Source: Avispirillum sp959601495 (GTDB lineage Bacteria > Bacillota > Clostridia > Oscillospirales > CAG-272). Taken from it: a stretch of DNA of 64,000 nucleotides. Position numbers and translations under genes: made by a program. Under the pieces are notes generated by a model, which saw only the letters and a list, made by a program, of their open reading frames with translations, was not told the DNA's origin and made no database searches. Shown piece by piece: positions 49,565-57,832 of this stretch. Where the stretch lies: NCBI GenBank assembly GCA_959601495.1, contig CAUGPT010000001.1, positions 124,001-188,000 on the forward strand. Reading direction: 5' to 3'. Each line of letters begins with the position of its first letter. Within the stretch, counting starts at the first letter, position 1.

Positions 49565-50785
49565 TTATTTCTCGATCATCATGTCAAGCAGCGTGCTGCC
49601 GTCGTCGATGACCGTGCTGCACTTGCGTGCGCTGTCTTCGCTGTAGATATCGGGTCCGCTCTTCTCGCATCTGCTGTCGTACATGAAGAAGGGAACGTGT
49701 TCGCTTGAATGTGTGCGCAGCTCGAGCGGTGTGGGATGGTCGGGCAGTACGAGAATTTTGAAATCCTCGCCGCAGCCTTTGAGGTATTCGTAAACAGGTC
49801 CGAGGATAAGCTCGTCTATTTTCTCAACGGCGTATACCTTGTTTTCGATTTCGCCGCGGTGTCCGCATTCGTCCGGTGCTTCAACGTGAACGTAAACAAA
49901 ATCTTCTCCGTCTTTAAAACATTTTATTGCGGCGTTTGCCTTGCCTGTGTAGTTTGTTTTGTAGTTGCCTGTCGCGCCCTCAACGTCTATAACGTCCATG
50001 CCCGCGCAGATGCCGATACCTTTTATAAGATCGACAGCGGAAATGATAGCGCCGTCGATCCCCCATTTATCCTTGAAAGAGGGAAGTGCGGGCTTTGCTC
50101 CGGGACTCCAGAGCCAGGGAGAGTTTGCGGGGCGCAGGCCCTTGGCGCGTCTCTCGGCGTTCAGAGGATGGTTTTTCAGTATCTCAAAGCCTTTTTTCTG
50201 GAACTCGAGAAACTCTGCGCCGCCGTCCTCGACTTTGGGCAGATAGTCTCCGATGCGGCGTCCGATAATATCGTGGGGACGGTTGAAGGGGTATGTCTGC
50301 GATGCGTTTTTCCAGAGCAGGCAGTGGCGGTAGCTGACGCCCGTGTACAGATGTCTGTCATCGTTTGCAAGCTGTTCGTTCAGCGCCTTAATAAGTATAT
50401 CCGCTTCCTCAGTGGAAATTTCATCGGCGCTGTGGTCTATCATGATCTGATCCTCATAGCTGCCGTCACCCTGATCCTCTGAAACGGTCACTATGTTGCA
50501 GCGGATGGCGGTGTCGTCGTCCTCCATGGCAAGTCCCATGCTCATTGCCTCAAGGGGGGATCTGCCTTTGGAGTAGACCGCGGGATTATATGAAAGAATG
50601 GCAAGATTTGCAGTGTCGCTTTCGGGCACCATGCCGTTCGGAACATTGAGGACGGTTCCGCACAGGCTTTTTTTGCAAAGCGCGTCCATATTGGGCTTGT
50701 GCGCCGCCTCCATGGGAGTTTTGTTGCCCAGCTCCTTTACGGGGCGGTCCGCCATTCCGTCGGGAATAAGTACAAAGTATTTCAT
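49565..50785 (-). CDS. apgM: 2,3-bisphosphoglycerate-independent phosphoglycerate mutase (archaeal type)
   Basis: A 406-residue ApgM, interconverting 3- and 2-phosphoglycerate. MKYFVLIPDGMADRPVKELG with the D-G-M metal site; SDTANLAILSYNP with the phosphorylated Ser/Thr region; YVHVEAPDECGHRGE; VLPDHPTPLELRTHSSEHVPF. The start is ATG 50785; the frame runs to 50815 but the promoter at 50819-50847 would begin transcription there. First gene of an eight-gene minus-strand set. Confidence 0.92.
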   Translation of the reverse strand: MKYFVLIPDGMADRPVKELGNKTPMEAAHKPNMDALCKKSLCGTVLNVPNGMVPESDTANLAILSYNPAVYSKGRSPLEAMSMGLAMEDDDTAIRCNIVTVSEDQGDGSYEDQIMIDHSADEISTEEADILIKALNEQLANDDRHLYTGVSYRHCLLWKNASQTYPFNRPHDIIGRRIGDYLPKVEDGGAEFLEFQKKGFEILKNHPLNAERRAKGLRPANSPWLWSPGAKPALPSFKDKWGIDGAIISAVDLIKGIGICAGMDVIDVEGATGNYKTNYTGKANAAIKCFKDGEDFVYVHVEAPDECGHRGEIENKVYAVEKIDELILGPVYEYLKGCGEDFKILVLPDHPTPLELRTHSSEHVPFFMYDSRCEKSGPDIYSEDSARKCSTVIDDGSTLLDMMIEK

Positions 50786-50818
50786 GTGTTTTTGCTCCGA
50801 TAAATAATTTTTCATACT

Positions 50819-50847
50819 ATTTTATCATTAAAATCTTAAAAAAACAA
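50819..50847 (-). promoter_or_regulatory. promoter of apgM
   Basis: On the minus strand: TTGTTT (50847-50842), 17-bp spacer, TAAAAT (50824-50819). Confidence 0.55.
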
Positions 50848-50959
50848 TAACTTTAATGTATAATTATGTGTACACAAGGCTTTTTTTTGAAATTTTACTC
50901 TATGATGCACCCGAAAGAATATTTGTTACAAAAATATTTATCTTTTTTTGAAAAAACAC

Positions 50960-50988
50960 TTGCAAATGTGTCCGCTTTGTGATACAAT
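50960..50988 (+). promoter_or_regulatory. promoter of rpsT
   Basis: TTGCAA (50960-50965), 17-bp spacer, TACAAT (50983-50988). Confidence 0.7.
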
Positions 50989-51066
50989 TACGAAACGTAT
51001 GAGAATGTTCGCCAATGTACCCTCTCAGGCAGCGGCGACGCTTTGATTTTTATAGGAGGATAAAAA

Positions 51067-51330
51067 ATGCCTAACATTAAAAGTGCTAAAAAGCGTGTAA
51101 AAGTTACTGCAACAAAGACTCTTCGCAACAAAATGTTCAAGAGCCAGATGAAAACGACCGTAAAGAAGTTCAATGCTGCGGTTGAGAGCGGTGACAAGGC
51201 TGCGGCTGCCGAGGCTTACAAGGCTGCTGTTATCGTAGTCGATAAGGCTGCAAAGCGCAATATCATTCACAAGAATGCGGCTGCTCATAAGAAGAGCCAG
51301 TTCACAGTTGCGCTTAACAAAATGGCGTAA
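51067..51330 (+). CDS. rpsT: 30S ribosomal protein S20
   Basis: An 87-residue basic, helical protein: MPNIKSAKKRVKVTATKTLRNKMFKSQMKTTVKKF; then HKNAAAHKKSQFTVALNKMA. Complete family length. ATG behind TAGGAGG. The 78-nt leader from the promoter has no clear structure. Confidence 0.96.
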   Translation: MPNIKSAKKRVKVTATKTLRNKMFKSQMKTTVKKFNAAVESGDKAAAAEAYKAAVIVVDKAAKRNIIHKNAAAHKKSQFTVALNKMA

Positions 51331-51347
51331 AACCGATATATGAATTT

Positions 51348-51376
51348 CCCCTGCCAGGCTCCGGCAGGGGATTTTT
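51348..51376 (+). terminator. terminator after rpsT
   Basis: CCCCTGCC (51348-51355), AGGCTCC loop, GGCAGGGG (51363-51370), then ATTTTTG. In 51377-51566 I see nothing further. Confidence 0.85.
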
Positions 51377-51566
51377 GTTTTTTATCATGCACTTTCTGGC
51401 ACGGTCCGCCGCAGCAGAGCGGTCTTTTAGGCAATAATTAAACTTATGCAGGCGGGGGAGAAGCCGCAGGGACTGTACCGGAACTACTTCTACCATGTTT
51501 GATTACACTTATTCGGGCGAGGGAGGAGCCGCTGCGCTGCGGCGGCTGCGCCAAAGACGAAAACGG

Positions 51567-51614
51567 CAAAAAAACACCGCCGATTCCTCTGCGCTCTTTA
51601 GAGGAAACGGCGGT
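51567..51614 (-). terminator. terminator after tRNA-Val
   Basis: On the minus strand: ACCGCCG arms (51614-51608/51582-51576) enclosing TCCTCT/AGAGGA, then GTTTTTTT. Confidence 0.8.
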
Positions 51615-51640
51615 ATCATATTGTACCCGGTATTCCGGGC

Positions 51641-51717
51641 TGGTGGAGACAACTGGAATCGAACCAGTGACCCCTTGCATGTCAAGCAAGTACTCTAACC
51701 AGCTGAGCTATGCCTCC
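51641..51717 (-). tRNA. tRNA-Val(GAC)
   Basis: On the minus strand: acceptor GGAGGCA pairs with TGTCTCC (one G-T), D arm GCTCAGCTGGTTAGAG, anticodon arm CTTGC-TTGACAT-GCAAG (anticodon GAC), T arm CTGG-TTCGATT-CCAG, discriminator A, encoded CCA (51643-51641). Confidence 0.94.
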
Positions 51718-51858
51718 GTGTGGAATGGAACTATCATAACACGAAGTGCACAGTTTGTCAATAGTTTGGTAAAAATATGTGATTTAATTGTTATATTTTC
51801 GCGCGGCGGAGCTGATTTTGCAGAACACGTAAGCATTGTTTTGCAAAAACTACGGCGG

Positions 51859-52467
51859 TCAGGGCTCTGTTACCGTATTTCTTTCCGTTTTGCCAAGCGC
51901 AAAGCAGTACATCATAAGAGAAAAGGGAAGAACGGTCAGCGGCAGAGCCGAGGTGTCTGTAAGCAAGTTTGTAACTGATGCAGACATTACGGGATAGCCG
52001 CCGATAATGCCGGATAGCAGATCCGAAAGCACAGTGAGAAACGTAAAGGCGAGTGCTGCAATGCAGGCGATGCGCGATGCCGTCAGAAGCTTATGCGAAA
52101 GCAGCGAATCAATAAAAAGAAATACACACAGCAGGGCGAGCACAGGGTACGAATATATCGGCGCTGCAAAAAACATGAAAGTATTTACTACAGCCCCCGC
52201 AATAAGTGCCGCTCTGTACAGAGTGCGTCTCCTCATGTTCAGGAAAAACACTGCAAACAGCACAAGAACAGCAAACTCCAAGGCGCAGAGTATCATAAGC
52301 TTTACGTAAACGGACGTGGGCAGAACTATGTCCGGCATGAAAGGTATATCGGATAAAGACTCACCGCTTAAAAGGCTTTTCAGATTATGTATAAATGCAC
52401 GCACCTGCAGCCCCACGCAGACAAACAGCGCCGCCGCAAGAGGCACGAATTTTTCACGGTTTTTCAT
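51859..52467 (-). CDS. multi-spanning membrane protein
   Basis: A 202-residue protein with about six hydrophobic helices (FVPLAAALFVCVGLQV, LILCALEFAVLVLFAVFFL, ALIAGAVVNTFMFFAAPIYSYPVLALLCVFLFIDSLL, ASRIACIAALAFTFLTVLSDLL, TVLPFSLMMYCFALG). No family I recognise; no signal or charged domain. Start ATG 52467, preceded by AAGGGAGAATAC. It stands between tRNA-Val and gapA. Confidence 0.6.
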   Translation of the reverse strand: MKNREKFVPLAAALFVCVGLQVRAFIHNLKSLLSGESLSDIPFMPDIVLPTSVYVKLMILCALEFAVLVLFAVFFLNMRRRTLYRAALIAGAVVNTFMFFAAPIYSYPVLALLCVFLFIDSLLSHKLLTASRIACIAALAFTFLTVLSDLLSGIIGGYPVMSASVTNLLTDTSALPLTVLPFSLMMYCFALGKTERNTVTEP

Positions 52468-52496
52468 TGTATTCTCCCTTGTTTTAAAAAATCGGT

Positions 52497-52531
52497 TAAT
52501 AAATCGGGCGCCCGAAAAGAGGGGCGCCCGA
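52497..52531 (-). terminator. terminator after gapA
   Basis: On the minus strand: TCGGGCGCCC (52531-52522) and complement (52513-52504), followed by TTTATT. Confidence 0.75.
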
Positions 52532-52561
52532 CCGAAAATCTTTTATATAACCGACAGTGAC

Positions 52562-53593
52562 TTACGCAAGCTCTGCGAAGTACTTGATGGTACGAACCAT
52601 CTGGCTGGTGTAAGAGTTCTCGTTATCGTACCAGGAAACTACCTGAACCTCGTAGAGATCGTCTGCGATCTTTGCGACCATGGTCTGGGTAGCATCGAAC
52701 AGAGAACCGTATCTCATACCGATAACATCGGAAGAAACGATGGGCTCCTCGTTGTAGCCGAAGGAAGCGGAAGCAGCAGCCTTCATAGCGGCGTTGATGC
52801 CTTCCTTGGTAACGTCGGTACCCTTAACAACAGCGGTAAGGATAGTGGTAGAACCGGTGGGAACGGGCACTCTCTGAGCGCTTCCGATGAGCTTGCCGTT
52901 CAGCTCGGGGATAACAAGACCGATAGCCTTTGCAGCGCCGGTGGAGTTAGGAACGATGTTTGCAGCGCCTGCACGTGCACGGCGGAGGTCGCCCTTTCTG
53001 TGAGGACCGTCAAGGATCATCTGGTCACCGGTGTATGCGTGAATGGTGGACATGATACCGCTCTGGATAGGAGCGTAGTCGTTAAGTGCCTTAGCCATGG
53101 GAGCGAGGCAGTTGGTGGTGCAGGATGCAGCGGAAATGATCTTGTCGTCAGCGGTAAGGGTCTTCTCGTTAACGCTGTAAACAATGGTCTTAAGGTCGTT
53201 GCCTGCGGGTGCGGAGATAACTACCTTCTTTGCGCCTGCATCGATGTGAGCCTGGCTCTTTTCCTTAGAGGTGTAGAAGCCGGTGCACTCGAGAACAACG
53301 TCAACGCCGATCTCGCCCCAGGGCAGATCGGCAGCGTTCTTCTCGCTGTAGATGGTGATCTTCTTGCCGTCAACTACGATGTAACCCTCGCCTGCCTCAA
53401 CAGTGTGAGCGTTCTCGCCGATCTTGCCGCAGTAGCCGCCCTGAGCGGTATCGTACTTGAGAAGGTGAGCGAGCATCTTGGGATCGGTAAGGTCGTTGAT
53501 GGCAACTACCTCATATCCCTCTGCGCCGAACATCTGACGGAAAGCAAGACGTCCGATACGGCCAAAGCCGTTAATAGCAACTTTAACTGACAT
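52562..53593 (-). CDS. gapA: glyceraldehyde-3-phosphate dehydrogenase
   Basis: A 343-residue glycolytic enzyme. MSVKVAINGFGRIGRLAFRQ (NAD fold), catalytic Cys in SAASCTTNCLAPMAKALND, RRARAGAANIVPNSTGAAKA, and WYDNENSYTSQMVRT. Start ATG 53593 behind GGAGGAC; the frame to 53650 has no site. Codon use strongly biased, as for a highly expressed gene. Confidence 0.97.
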   Translation of the reverse strand: MSVKVAINGFGRIGRLAFRQMFGAEGYEVVAINDLTDPKMLAHLLKYDTAQGGYCGKIGENAHTVEAGEGYIVVDGKKITIYSEKNAADLPWGEIGVDVVLECTGFYTSKEKSQAHIDAGAKKVVISAPAGNDLKTIVYSVNEKTLTADDKIISAASCTTNCLAPMAKALNDYAPIQSGIMSTIHAYTGDQMILDGPHRKGDLRRARAGAANIVPNSTGAAKAIGLVIPELNGKLIGSAQRVPVPTGSTTILTAVVKGTDVTKEGINAAMKAAASASFGYNEEPIVSSDVIGMRYGSLFDATQTMVAKIADDLYEVQVVSWYDNENSYTSQMVRTIKYFAELA

Positions 53594-53667
53594 TTTTGTG
53601 TCCTCCGTTGTATTATAATAAATTTTTTTGGACTTATCTGCGGTGCGCATATCTTCGCACCGTTCTT

Positions 53668-53696
53668 ATTTTAGTACATAAACCAAAAATATACAA
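53668..53696 (-). promoter_or_regulatory. promoter of gapA
   Basis: On the minus strand: TTGTAT (53696-53691), 17-bp spacer, TAAAAT (53673-53668). Confidence 0.65.
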
Positions 53697-53868
53697 GTCT
53701 TTTTGTGAATTTTTTCAAAAATTAAAGATTTATACAAAATATCCCCGCCGCGCCGAGGCGCTTTTGAATGTTTTTAACTTACATCTTTCAATATGCCGTC
53801 CCGAACGGGACAAATATATAATGTATAAAAAGTTTTTTGAAATATGGGCAAAAATATTCGCGAAAATA

Positions 53869-53897
53869 TTGACATATGCCGATTTTGATGATATAAT
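53869..53897 (+). promoter_or_regulatory. sigma-A promoter of rpsF-ssb-rpsR
   Basis: TTGACA (53869-53874), 17-bp spacer, TATAAT (53892-53897). The leader has a hairpin CCGACGG/CCGTCGG (53933-53939/53953-53959) just before the ribosome-binding site, where S6:S18 autoregulatory leaders usually lie; I cannot confirm that motif. Confidence 0.8.
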
Positions 53898-53986
53898 CCC
53901 AGTGTTACGGGATATTTATGCCCGTCTCTCTGCCGACGGAAAAATTCAAGTGCCGTCGGTCTAAAGTCCATAGGGAGGTGTAAAAA

Positions 53987-54292
53987 ATGGAGAAGCTTAT
54001 GAACTCTTATGAAACCTTGTTCATCATCGACGCACGTCTTGCAGATGAGGAGATCAAGGCGCTTACGGCTAAGTTCACGGATCTGATCGCAGCTCACGGA
54101 ACCGTAGGTGAGGTCAGCGAGTGGGGCAAGCGCAGACTTGCATACCCCATCAACGACCAGAACGAGGGATACTACGTTCTCGTTACTTTCAACGCAGACG
54201 CTGCATTCCCCGCAGAGCTGGAGCGTATCTTCGGCATTACCGAAGGCATCATGCGTTCCATCGTGATCCGTCACGACGAGAAGAAGGCTTGA
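53987..54292 (+). CDS. rpsF: 30S ribosomal protein S6
   Basis: A 101-residue protein: MNSYETLFIIDARLADEEIKAL after a four-residue lead, GEVSEWGKRRLAYPINDQNEGYYVLVTF, and GIMRSIVIRHDEK. ATG 53987 behind GGGAGGTG. First gene of rpsF-ssb-rpsR. S6 binds S18 in the small subunit platform. Confidence 0.96.
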   Translation: MEKLMNSYETLFIIDARLADEEIKALTAKFTDLIAAHGTVGEVSEWGKRRLAYPINDQNEGYYVLVTFNADAAFPAELERIFGITEGIMRSIVIRHDEKKA

Positions 54293-54332
54293 GTTGATCT
54301 TTTGATTTAACCTGAGGGAAAGGGAAATATAT

Positions 54333-54815
54333 ATGGCTAACTTCAACTTCAATAAAGTTATTATCGGCGGCAGACTTACTGCCGATCCCGAACTTAAAAC
54401 AACTCCGTCCGGTATATCGGTAACCTCCTTTACCATTGCCGTCAATCGCAGATTCGGCGCAAAGAACGGTGAGGAGAGCCCTGCGGACTTTATAGGCTGC
54501 ACGGCATGGAGACAGAATGCTGAATTTATAACCAGATATTTCCGCAAGGCAAGCTCCATATGCGTTGTAGGCACTCTCCAGACAAGAAACTGGACGGACA
54601 ACAACAACGTAAAGCATTACGCTACAGAGGTCGTCGTTGACGAGGCATTCTTCGTTGACGCAAAGAGCGAAAGCCCCATTGCTGTTCAGCAGGCGGCAAG
54701 CGCACAGCCCTTTGTACCGGAAAGCTACGGTGCTCCCGCGTATTCCTCTCCCGCACAGGGAAGCGATGCTCCCAAATTCGAACAGATCAGCGATGATGAA
54801 GAGCTGCCGTTCTGA
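54333..54815 (+). CDS. ssb: single-stranded DNA-binding protein
   Basis: A 160-residue protein: MANFNFNKVIIGGRLTADPELKTT, then FIGCTAWRQNAEFITRYFRKASSICVVGTLQTRNW (OB fold), a flexible linker, and the acidic tip SDDEELPF that recruits partner proteins. Lies between rpsF and rpsR as in most Firmicutes. Confidence 0.96.
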   Translation: MANFNFNKVIIGGRLTADPELKTTPSGISVTSFTIAVNRRFGAKNGEESPADFIGCTAWRQNAEFITRYFRKASSICVVGTLQTRNWTDNNNVKHYATEVVVDEAFFVDAKSESPIAVQQAASAQPFVPESYGAPAYSSPAQGSDAPKFEQISDDEELPF

Positions 54816-54888
54816 GCGCCTTCGCGCGCCGCGGTCGGCTGACAAATTTAATTTCTTTTTAAATTGAAATGGAGGTTTCATTAGAAAC

Positions 54889-55233
54889 ATGGATACAGAT
54901 AAGACTGTTACAACAGAAGAAGTTGTAGAACAGCCCGTTGCAGAGGAAGCTGCCGCAAGTGAGGCTCCCGCTGAAAATACCGCGCCCCGTGCGGAAAGAA
55001 GACCCGCGCCCCGCGCAAATAACCGCAGAAGAAAGAAAGTCTGCATTTTCTGCGAAGATAAAATTGATTATATCGACTATAAGGATACTGTCCGTCTCAG
55101 AAAGTTCGTTTCCGAGAGAGGCAAGATCCTGCCCCGCCGTATAAGCGGTGCTTGTGCAAAGCATCAGAGACAGCTCACCGTCGCTATCAAGCGTGCGCGT
55201 GTTGTTGCTCTTATGCCTTACATCGCAGACTGA
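54889..55233 (+). CDS. rpsR: 30S ribosomal protein S18 with N-terminal extension
   Basis: A 114-residue protein. The S18 core begins at ~48: RRKKVCIFCEDKIDYIDYKDTVRLRKFVSERGKILPRRISGACAKHQRQL. The Cys pair C-x2-C is of the zinc form. The first ~45 residues are an acidic, Ala/Pro extension (TEEVVEQPVAEEAAASEAPAEN) not found in the ~75-residue classical form. Third of the operon. Confidence 0.95.
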   Translation: MDTDKTVTTEEVVEQPVAEEAAASEAPAENTAPRAERRPAPRANNRRRKKVCIFCEDKIDYIDYKDTVRLRKFVSERGKILPRRISGACAKHQRQLTVAIKRARVVALMPYIAD

Positions 55234-55244
55234 ATATGTTAAAT

Positions 55245-55277
55245 AAAAAATTCGCCTTCGGGCGAATTTTTTATTTT
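55245..55277 (+). terminator. terminator after rpsR
   Basis: AAAAAATTCGCC (55245-55256), TTCG loop, GGCGAATTTTTT (55261-55272), TATTTTT. Confidence 0.85.
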
Positions 55278-55975
55278 TCCGAAAGCGCCATAAGCTCCGA
55301 CACCGTGACAAACTCGTATCCCATATTTTTCAGCTGCGGGATAACGGTTCTCAGCGCCTGCGCCGTGTGCGCCTCTCCTCCGATAAAATCGTGGCAGAGG
55401 ATTATGTCTCCGCCGCTTACATTGTCAAGTATAGTGTCTGCAATCGCACCGGCAGAGGTGTGCGCCCAGTCGCGTGTGTCCACGGACCACAGTATAACTG
55501 AGTAGCCCATGCTCTCGGCAAAGGTGCAGACACTGTCGTTGTACAGCCCACCCGGGGGGCGGAGCAGCTTGGGCTTGTATTCAAACTCCTCCAGCATATA
55601 GTCGTCAAATGCGCAGATCTCACGCTTTACTTTTTCGCAATCGGCGTTTTTCAGAAAAACATGGGTGTAGGTGTGATTTCCGATCTCATGTCCCGCGTCT
55701 ATTTCTGCCTTGACAATTTCCGGATGCGCCTCGGCGTTTTCTCCGACGGCGAAAAACGTTGCGTGAACGTCGTATTTGTCAAGTATTTCAAGAATTTCCG
55801 GCGTTTTTTTTGGGTGCGGACCGTCGTCGAAGGTTAGCGCTACGACCTTTGCGCTGCACGCCTCCTCAGATACGACATTGCCCGACCAATGCCATGCTCC
55901 CGCACTTATGCACGCCGCAGTTGCCGCAAGAAGCACTGCAAAAGCTGCAGCCGTCAGCTTATTTGCACAACTCAT
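55271..55975 (-). CDS. polysaccharide deacetylase (NodB domain)
   Basis: A 234-residue enzyme with an N-terminal membrane/signal helix (LTAAAFAVLLAATAACISAG) and a NodB domain: VVALTFDDGPHPKKTPEIL (Asp pair), GHEIGNHTYTH (His pair), LRPPGGLYND, VDTRDW, GGDIILCHD. It removes N-acetyl groups from peptidoglycan or other glycans outside the membrane. The start is set at ATG 55975, which overlaps the end of the pdaA-like gene by 17 nt. Confidence 0.88.
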   Translation of the reverse strand: MSCANKLTAAAFAVLLAATAACISAGAWHWSGNVVSEEACSAKVVALTFDDGPHPKKTPEILEILDKYDVHATFFAVGENAEAHPEIVKAEIDAGHEIGNHTYTHVFLKNADCEKVKREICAFDDYMLEEFEYKPKLLRPPGGLYNDSVCTFAESMGYSVILWSVDTRDWAHTSAGAIADTILDNVSGGDIILCHDFIGGEAHTAQALRTVIPQLKNMGYEFVTVSELMALSEK

Positions 55976-56807
55976 TAAGCGTACCGAAGGTAAAGCCCAT
56001 ATCACGCCATGCGTCTATAAGCTCGCCGAGAATTGCCGCGTTGGTGGAGGAGGTGGGATGCAGCAGAATGACCTCGCCGTTGTGCGTGCCGTCAAGCACT
56101 TTTTTTATCGCCGCATCGCGCGGCATTTGGGAATTATTGTCCCAGTCAACGTATGCAAAGCTCCAGAAAACGGTGCTGTAGCCTGCTTCGGCGGCAAATT
56201 TCAGATTCTGCTCGGAAAATCTGCCCTCGGGCGGACGGTAAAATTTTGCACAGCTTACGCCTATAGCCTTGCAGTCGTCCTCAAGTGCTTTAAGCTCCGC
56301 AAGAAACGCTTCCTTGTCGCAGACACCGGACATATCCTTGTGGCTTGCGGTGTGGTTGCATACAAGATGCCCCTCGTCCTGCATACGGCGAACAAGATCG
56401 GCGTTGCGGCGCGTAAGATTTTCAAGGATAAAGAACGCTCCCGAAACTTCCTTTTCTTTCATAACATCAAGTATTTTCTCAACGTTGCCGTTTTCGTAGC
56501 CTGCGTCAAACGTCAGATATATGACTTTTTCTTTGTCGTCCCAGGATGCGTGCTTTGTGTCGGCGTAATATGCGCTGTGTCCCTTTGTAAAAGAGAGAAG
56601 AGAGTCGAGCGGCGGCTGGCTGTGATCGGCCGTGTGCTTGCAGTACCAGTTATATGCGGCGGTCTCGGTGTGGGCAGCCGTCTCCTGCCTTGCGGGGATA
56701 TTCGCGTCAGCGGTGTCCGCCGCGGAGATGATCATCGCTGAGTTGCTGATGATCGCTGCCGCAGCGCACAGGGCTGATATTTTCAGTATTTTTGAATGTA
56801 TTTTCAT
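55959..56807 (-). CDS. pdaA: PdaA-like N-acetylmuramic acid deacetylase
   Basis: A 282-residue enzyme with a signal-like helix (ISALCAAAAIISNSAMIISA), a linker, and a NodB domain of PdaA type: VIYLTFDAGYENGNVEKIL (TFDAGYE, with Ala where NodB usually has the second Asp), HLVCNHTASHKDMSG, FYRPPEGRFSEQ, FAYVDWDNNSQM, VILLHPTSS. PdaA makes muramic delta-lactam in the spore cortex, in line with the yabP/yabQ genes. A second deacetylase follows in the same orientation. The leader shows no clear promoter. Confidence 0.88.
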   Translation of the reverse strand: MKIHSKILKISALCAAAAIISNSAMIISAADTADANIPARQETAAHTETAAYNWYCKHTADHSQPPLDSLLSFTKGHSAYYADTKHASWDDKEKVIYLTFDAGYENGNVEKILDVMKEKEVSGAFFILENLTRRNADLVRRMQDEGHLVCNHTASHKDMSGVCDKEAFLAELKALEDDCKAIGVSCAKFYRPPEGRFSEQNLKFAAEAGYSTVFWSFAYVDWDNNSQMPRDAAIKKVLDGTHNGEVILLHPTSSTNAAILGELIDAWRDMGFTFGTLNELCK

Positions 56808-56948
56808 GCTTAATCTGCCTTTCGTAATGCGCGGTGTTTTTCAAGGTTTATTATGCGACGGATCTTGCTGCAAAAACGTTGAAATATATTACAGTCCGGA
56901 GAGTTTATTTCAAATAAAAACGAAAGTGTTTTATACGCAGCCGGATTC

Positions 56949-56977
56949 TTGATTTTTACGCCGCGATTTGATATAAT
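56949..56977 (+). promoter_or_regulatory. sigma-A promoter of the pentose operon
   Basis: TTGATT (56949-56954), 17-bp spacer, TATAAT (56972-56977), 30 bp before the UlaE-like start. Confidence 0.75.
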
Positions 56978-57007
56978 TATTAAAAATGGAAATTTACGGA
57001 GAAAAAT

Positions 57008-57832
57008 ATGTCGGTCGACCTCGGAATATACGAAAAAGCCATGCCCGAAAGCTTTTCTTTCAAAAAAAAGCTGGCGCTTGCCCGCCGCGCGGGTTTTGAC
57101 TATCTTGAAATAAGCATTGACGAAAGCGACAAAAAGCTTTCCCGCGTGTTTGACGCATCCACCCGCCGCGAATTTGTCACCGCTGCCAAAAACAGCGATA
57201 TAAGAGTGAAAACCATGTGTCTTTCCGGTCACAGACGTTTTCCTCTCGGCTCTCACGATGCCGAAACCCGCAGAAAAAGCCTTGAGCTTATGCAGGCAGC
57301 AATCGATTTTGCTCTCGACGCGGGCGTGCGCATTATCCAGCTTGCGGGCTACGATGTGTACTATGAAGAAGGCGACGATTTCACCCGCGCCGCTTTTGCG
57401 GAAAATCTCGCGAAATGCGCAGAAATGGCGGCGCGCGCGGGCGTATACATGGGCTTTGAGACCATGGAAACGGAGTTTATGAACACTGCAACGAAAGCAA
57501 AGCGCTACGTTGATATGATAAACTCACCGTATCTGAAAATATACCCCGACATGGGCAACATCAGAAACGCGACTGATGATTATCTGGGCGATCTTCGCGC
57601 CTGCCGCGGCGATATTATCGCGGCGCACCTAAAGGAGACCGTTGAGGGCGTATACCGCGACATGGAGTTTGGGGACGGCAGAGTTGATTTTGCGGGCTGT
57701 ATTACGGAGCTTCTCAGTCAGGGAGTGCGCATGTTTACCTGCGAGTTCTGGTATGACGGAAAGAGCGATCCCTATGATTACATTTTGAGGAACAAGAATT
57801 ATGTCGAAAAAATATTTGCTGGGAATAGATAA
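57008..57832 (+). CDS. ulaE: L-ribulose/xylulose-5-phosphate 3-epimerase (UlaE/SgbU family)
   Basis: A 274-residue TIM-barrel epimerase: LGIYEKAMPESFSFKKKLALARRAGFDYLEISIDES, TMCLSGHRRFPLGSHD, VRIIQLAGYDVYYE, MGFETMETEFMN, IYPDMGNI, AAHLKETVEGVYRDMEFGDGRVDFAG. The UlaE/SgbU signature E-x-x-x-x-x-G, metal ligands E (FETME), D (YPDMGN), H (AAHLKE) and E (CEFWYD) are present. Overlaps the kinase gene by 32 nt. Converts L-xylulose-5-P and L-ribulose-5-P. Confidence 0.9.
   Translation: MSVDLGIYEKAMPESFSFKKKLALARRAGFDYLEISIDESDKKLSRVFDASTRREFVTAAKNSDIRVKTMCLSGHRRFPLGSHDAETRRKSLELMQAAIDFALDAGVRIIQLAGYDVYYEEGDDFTRAAFAENLAKCAEMAARAGVYMGFETMETEFMNTATKAKRYVDMINSPYLKIYPDMGNIRNATDDYLGDLRACRGDIIAAHLKETVEGVYRDMEFGDGRVDFAGCITELLSQGVRMFTCEFWYDGKSDPYDYILRNKNYVEKIFAGNR

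Noticed and set aside
50786..50815. Upstream start for apgM at 50815
   Set aside because: The likely promoter (50819-50847) would start transcription at about this point, and the family start MKYFVLIPDG lies at 50785.
52316..53590. 424-residue plus-strand frame opposite gapA
   Set aside because: Shadow of the highly biased gapA codons; the product has no recognisable family.
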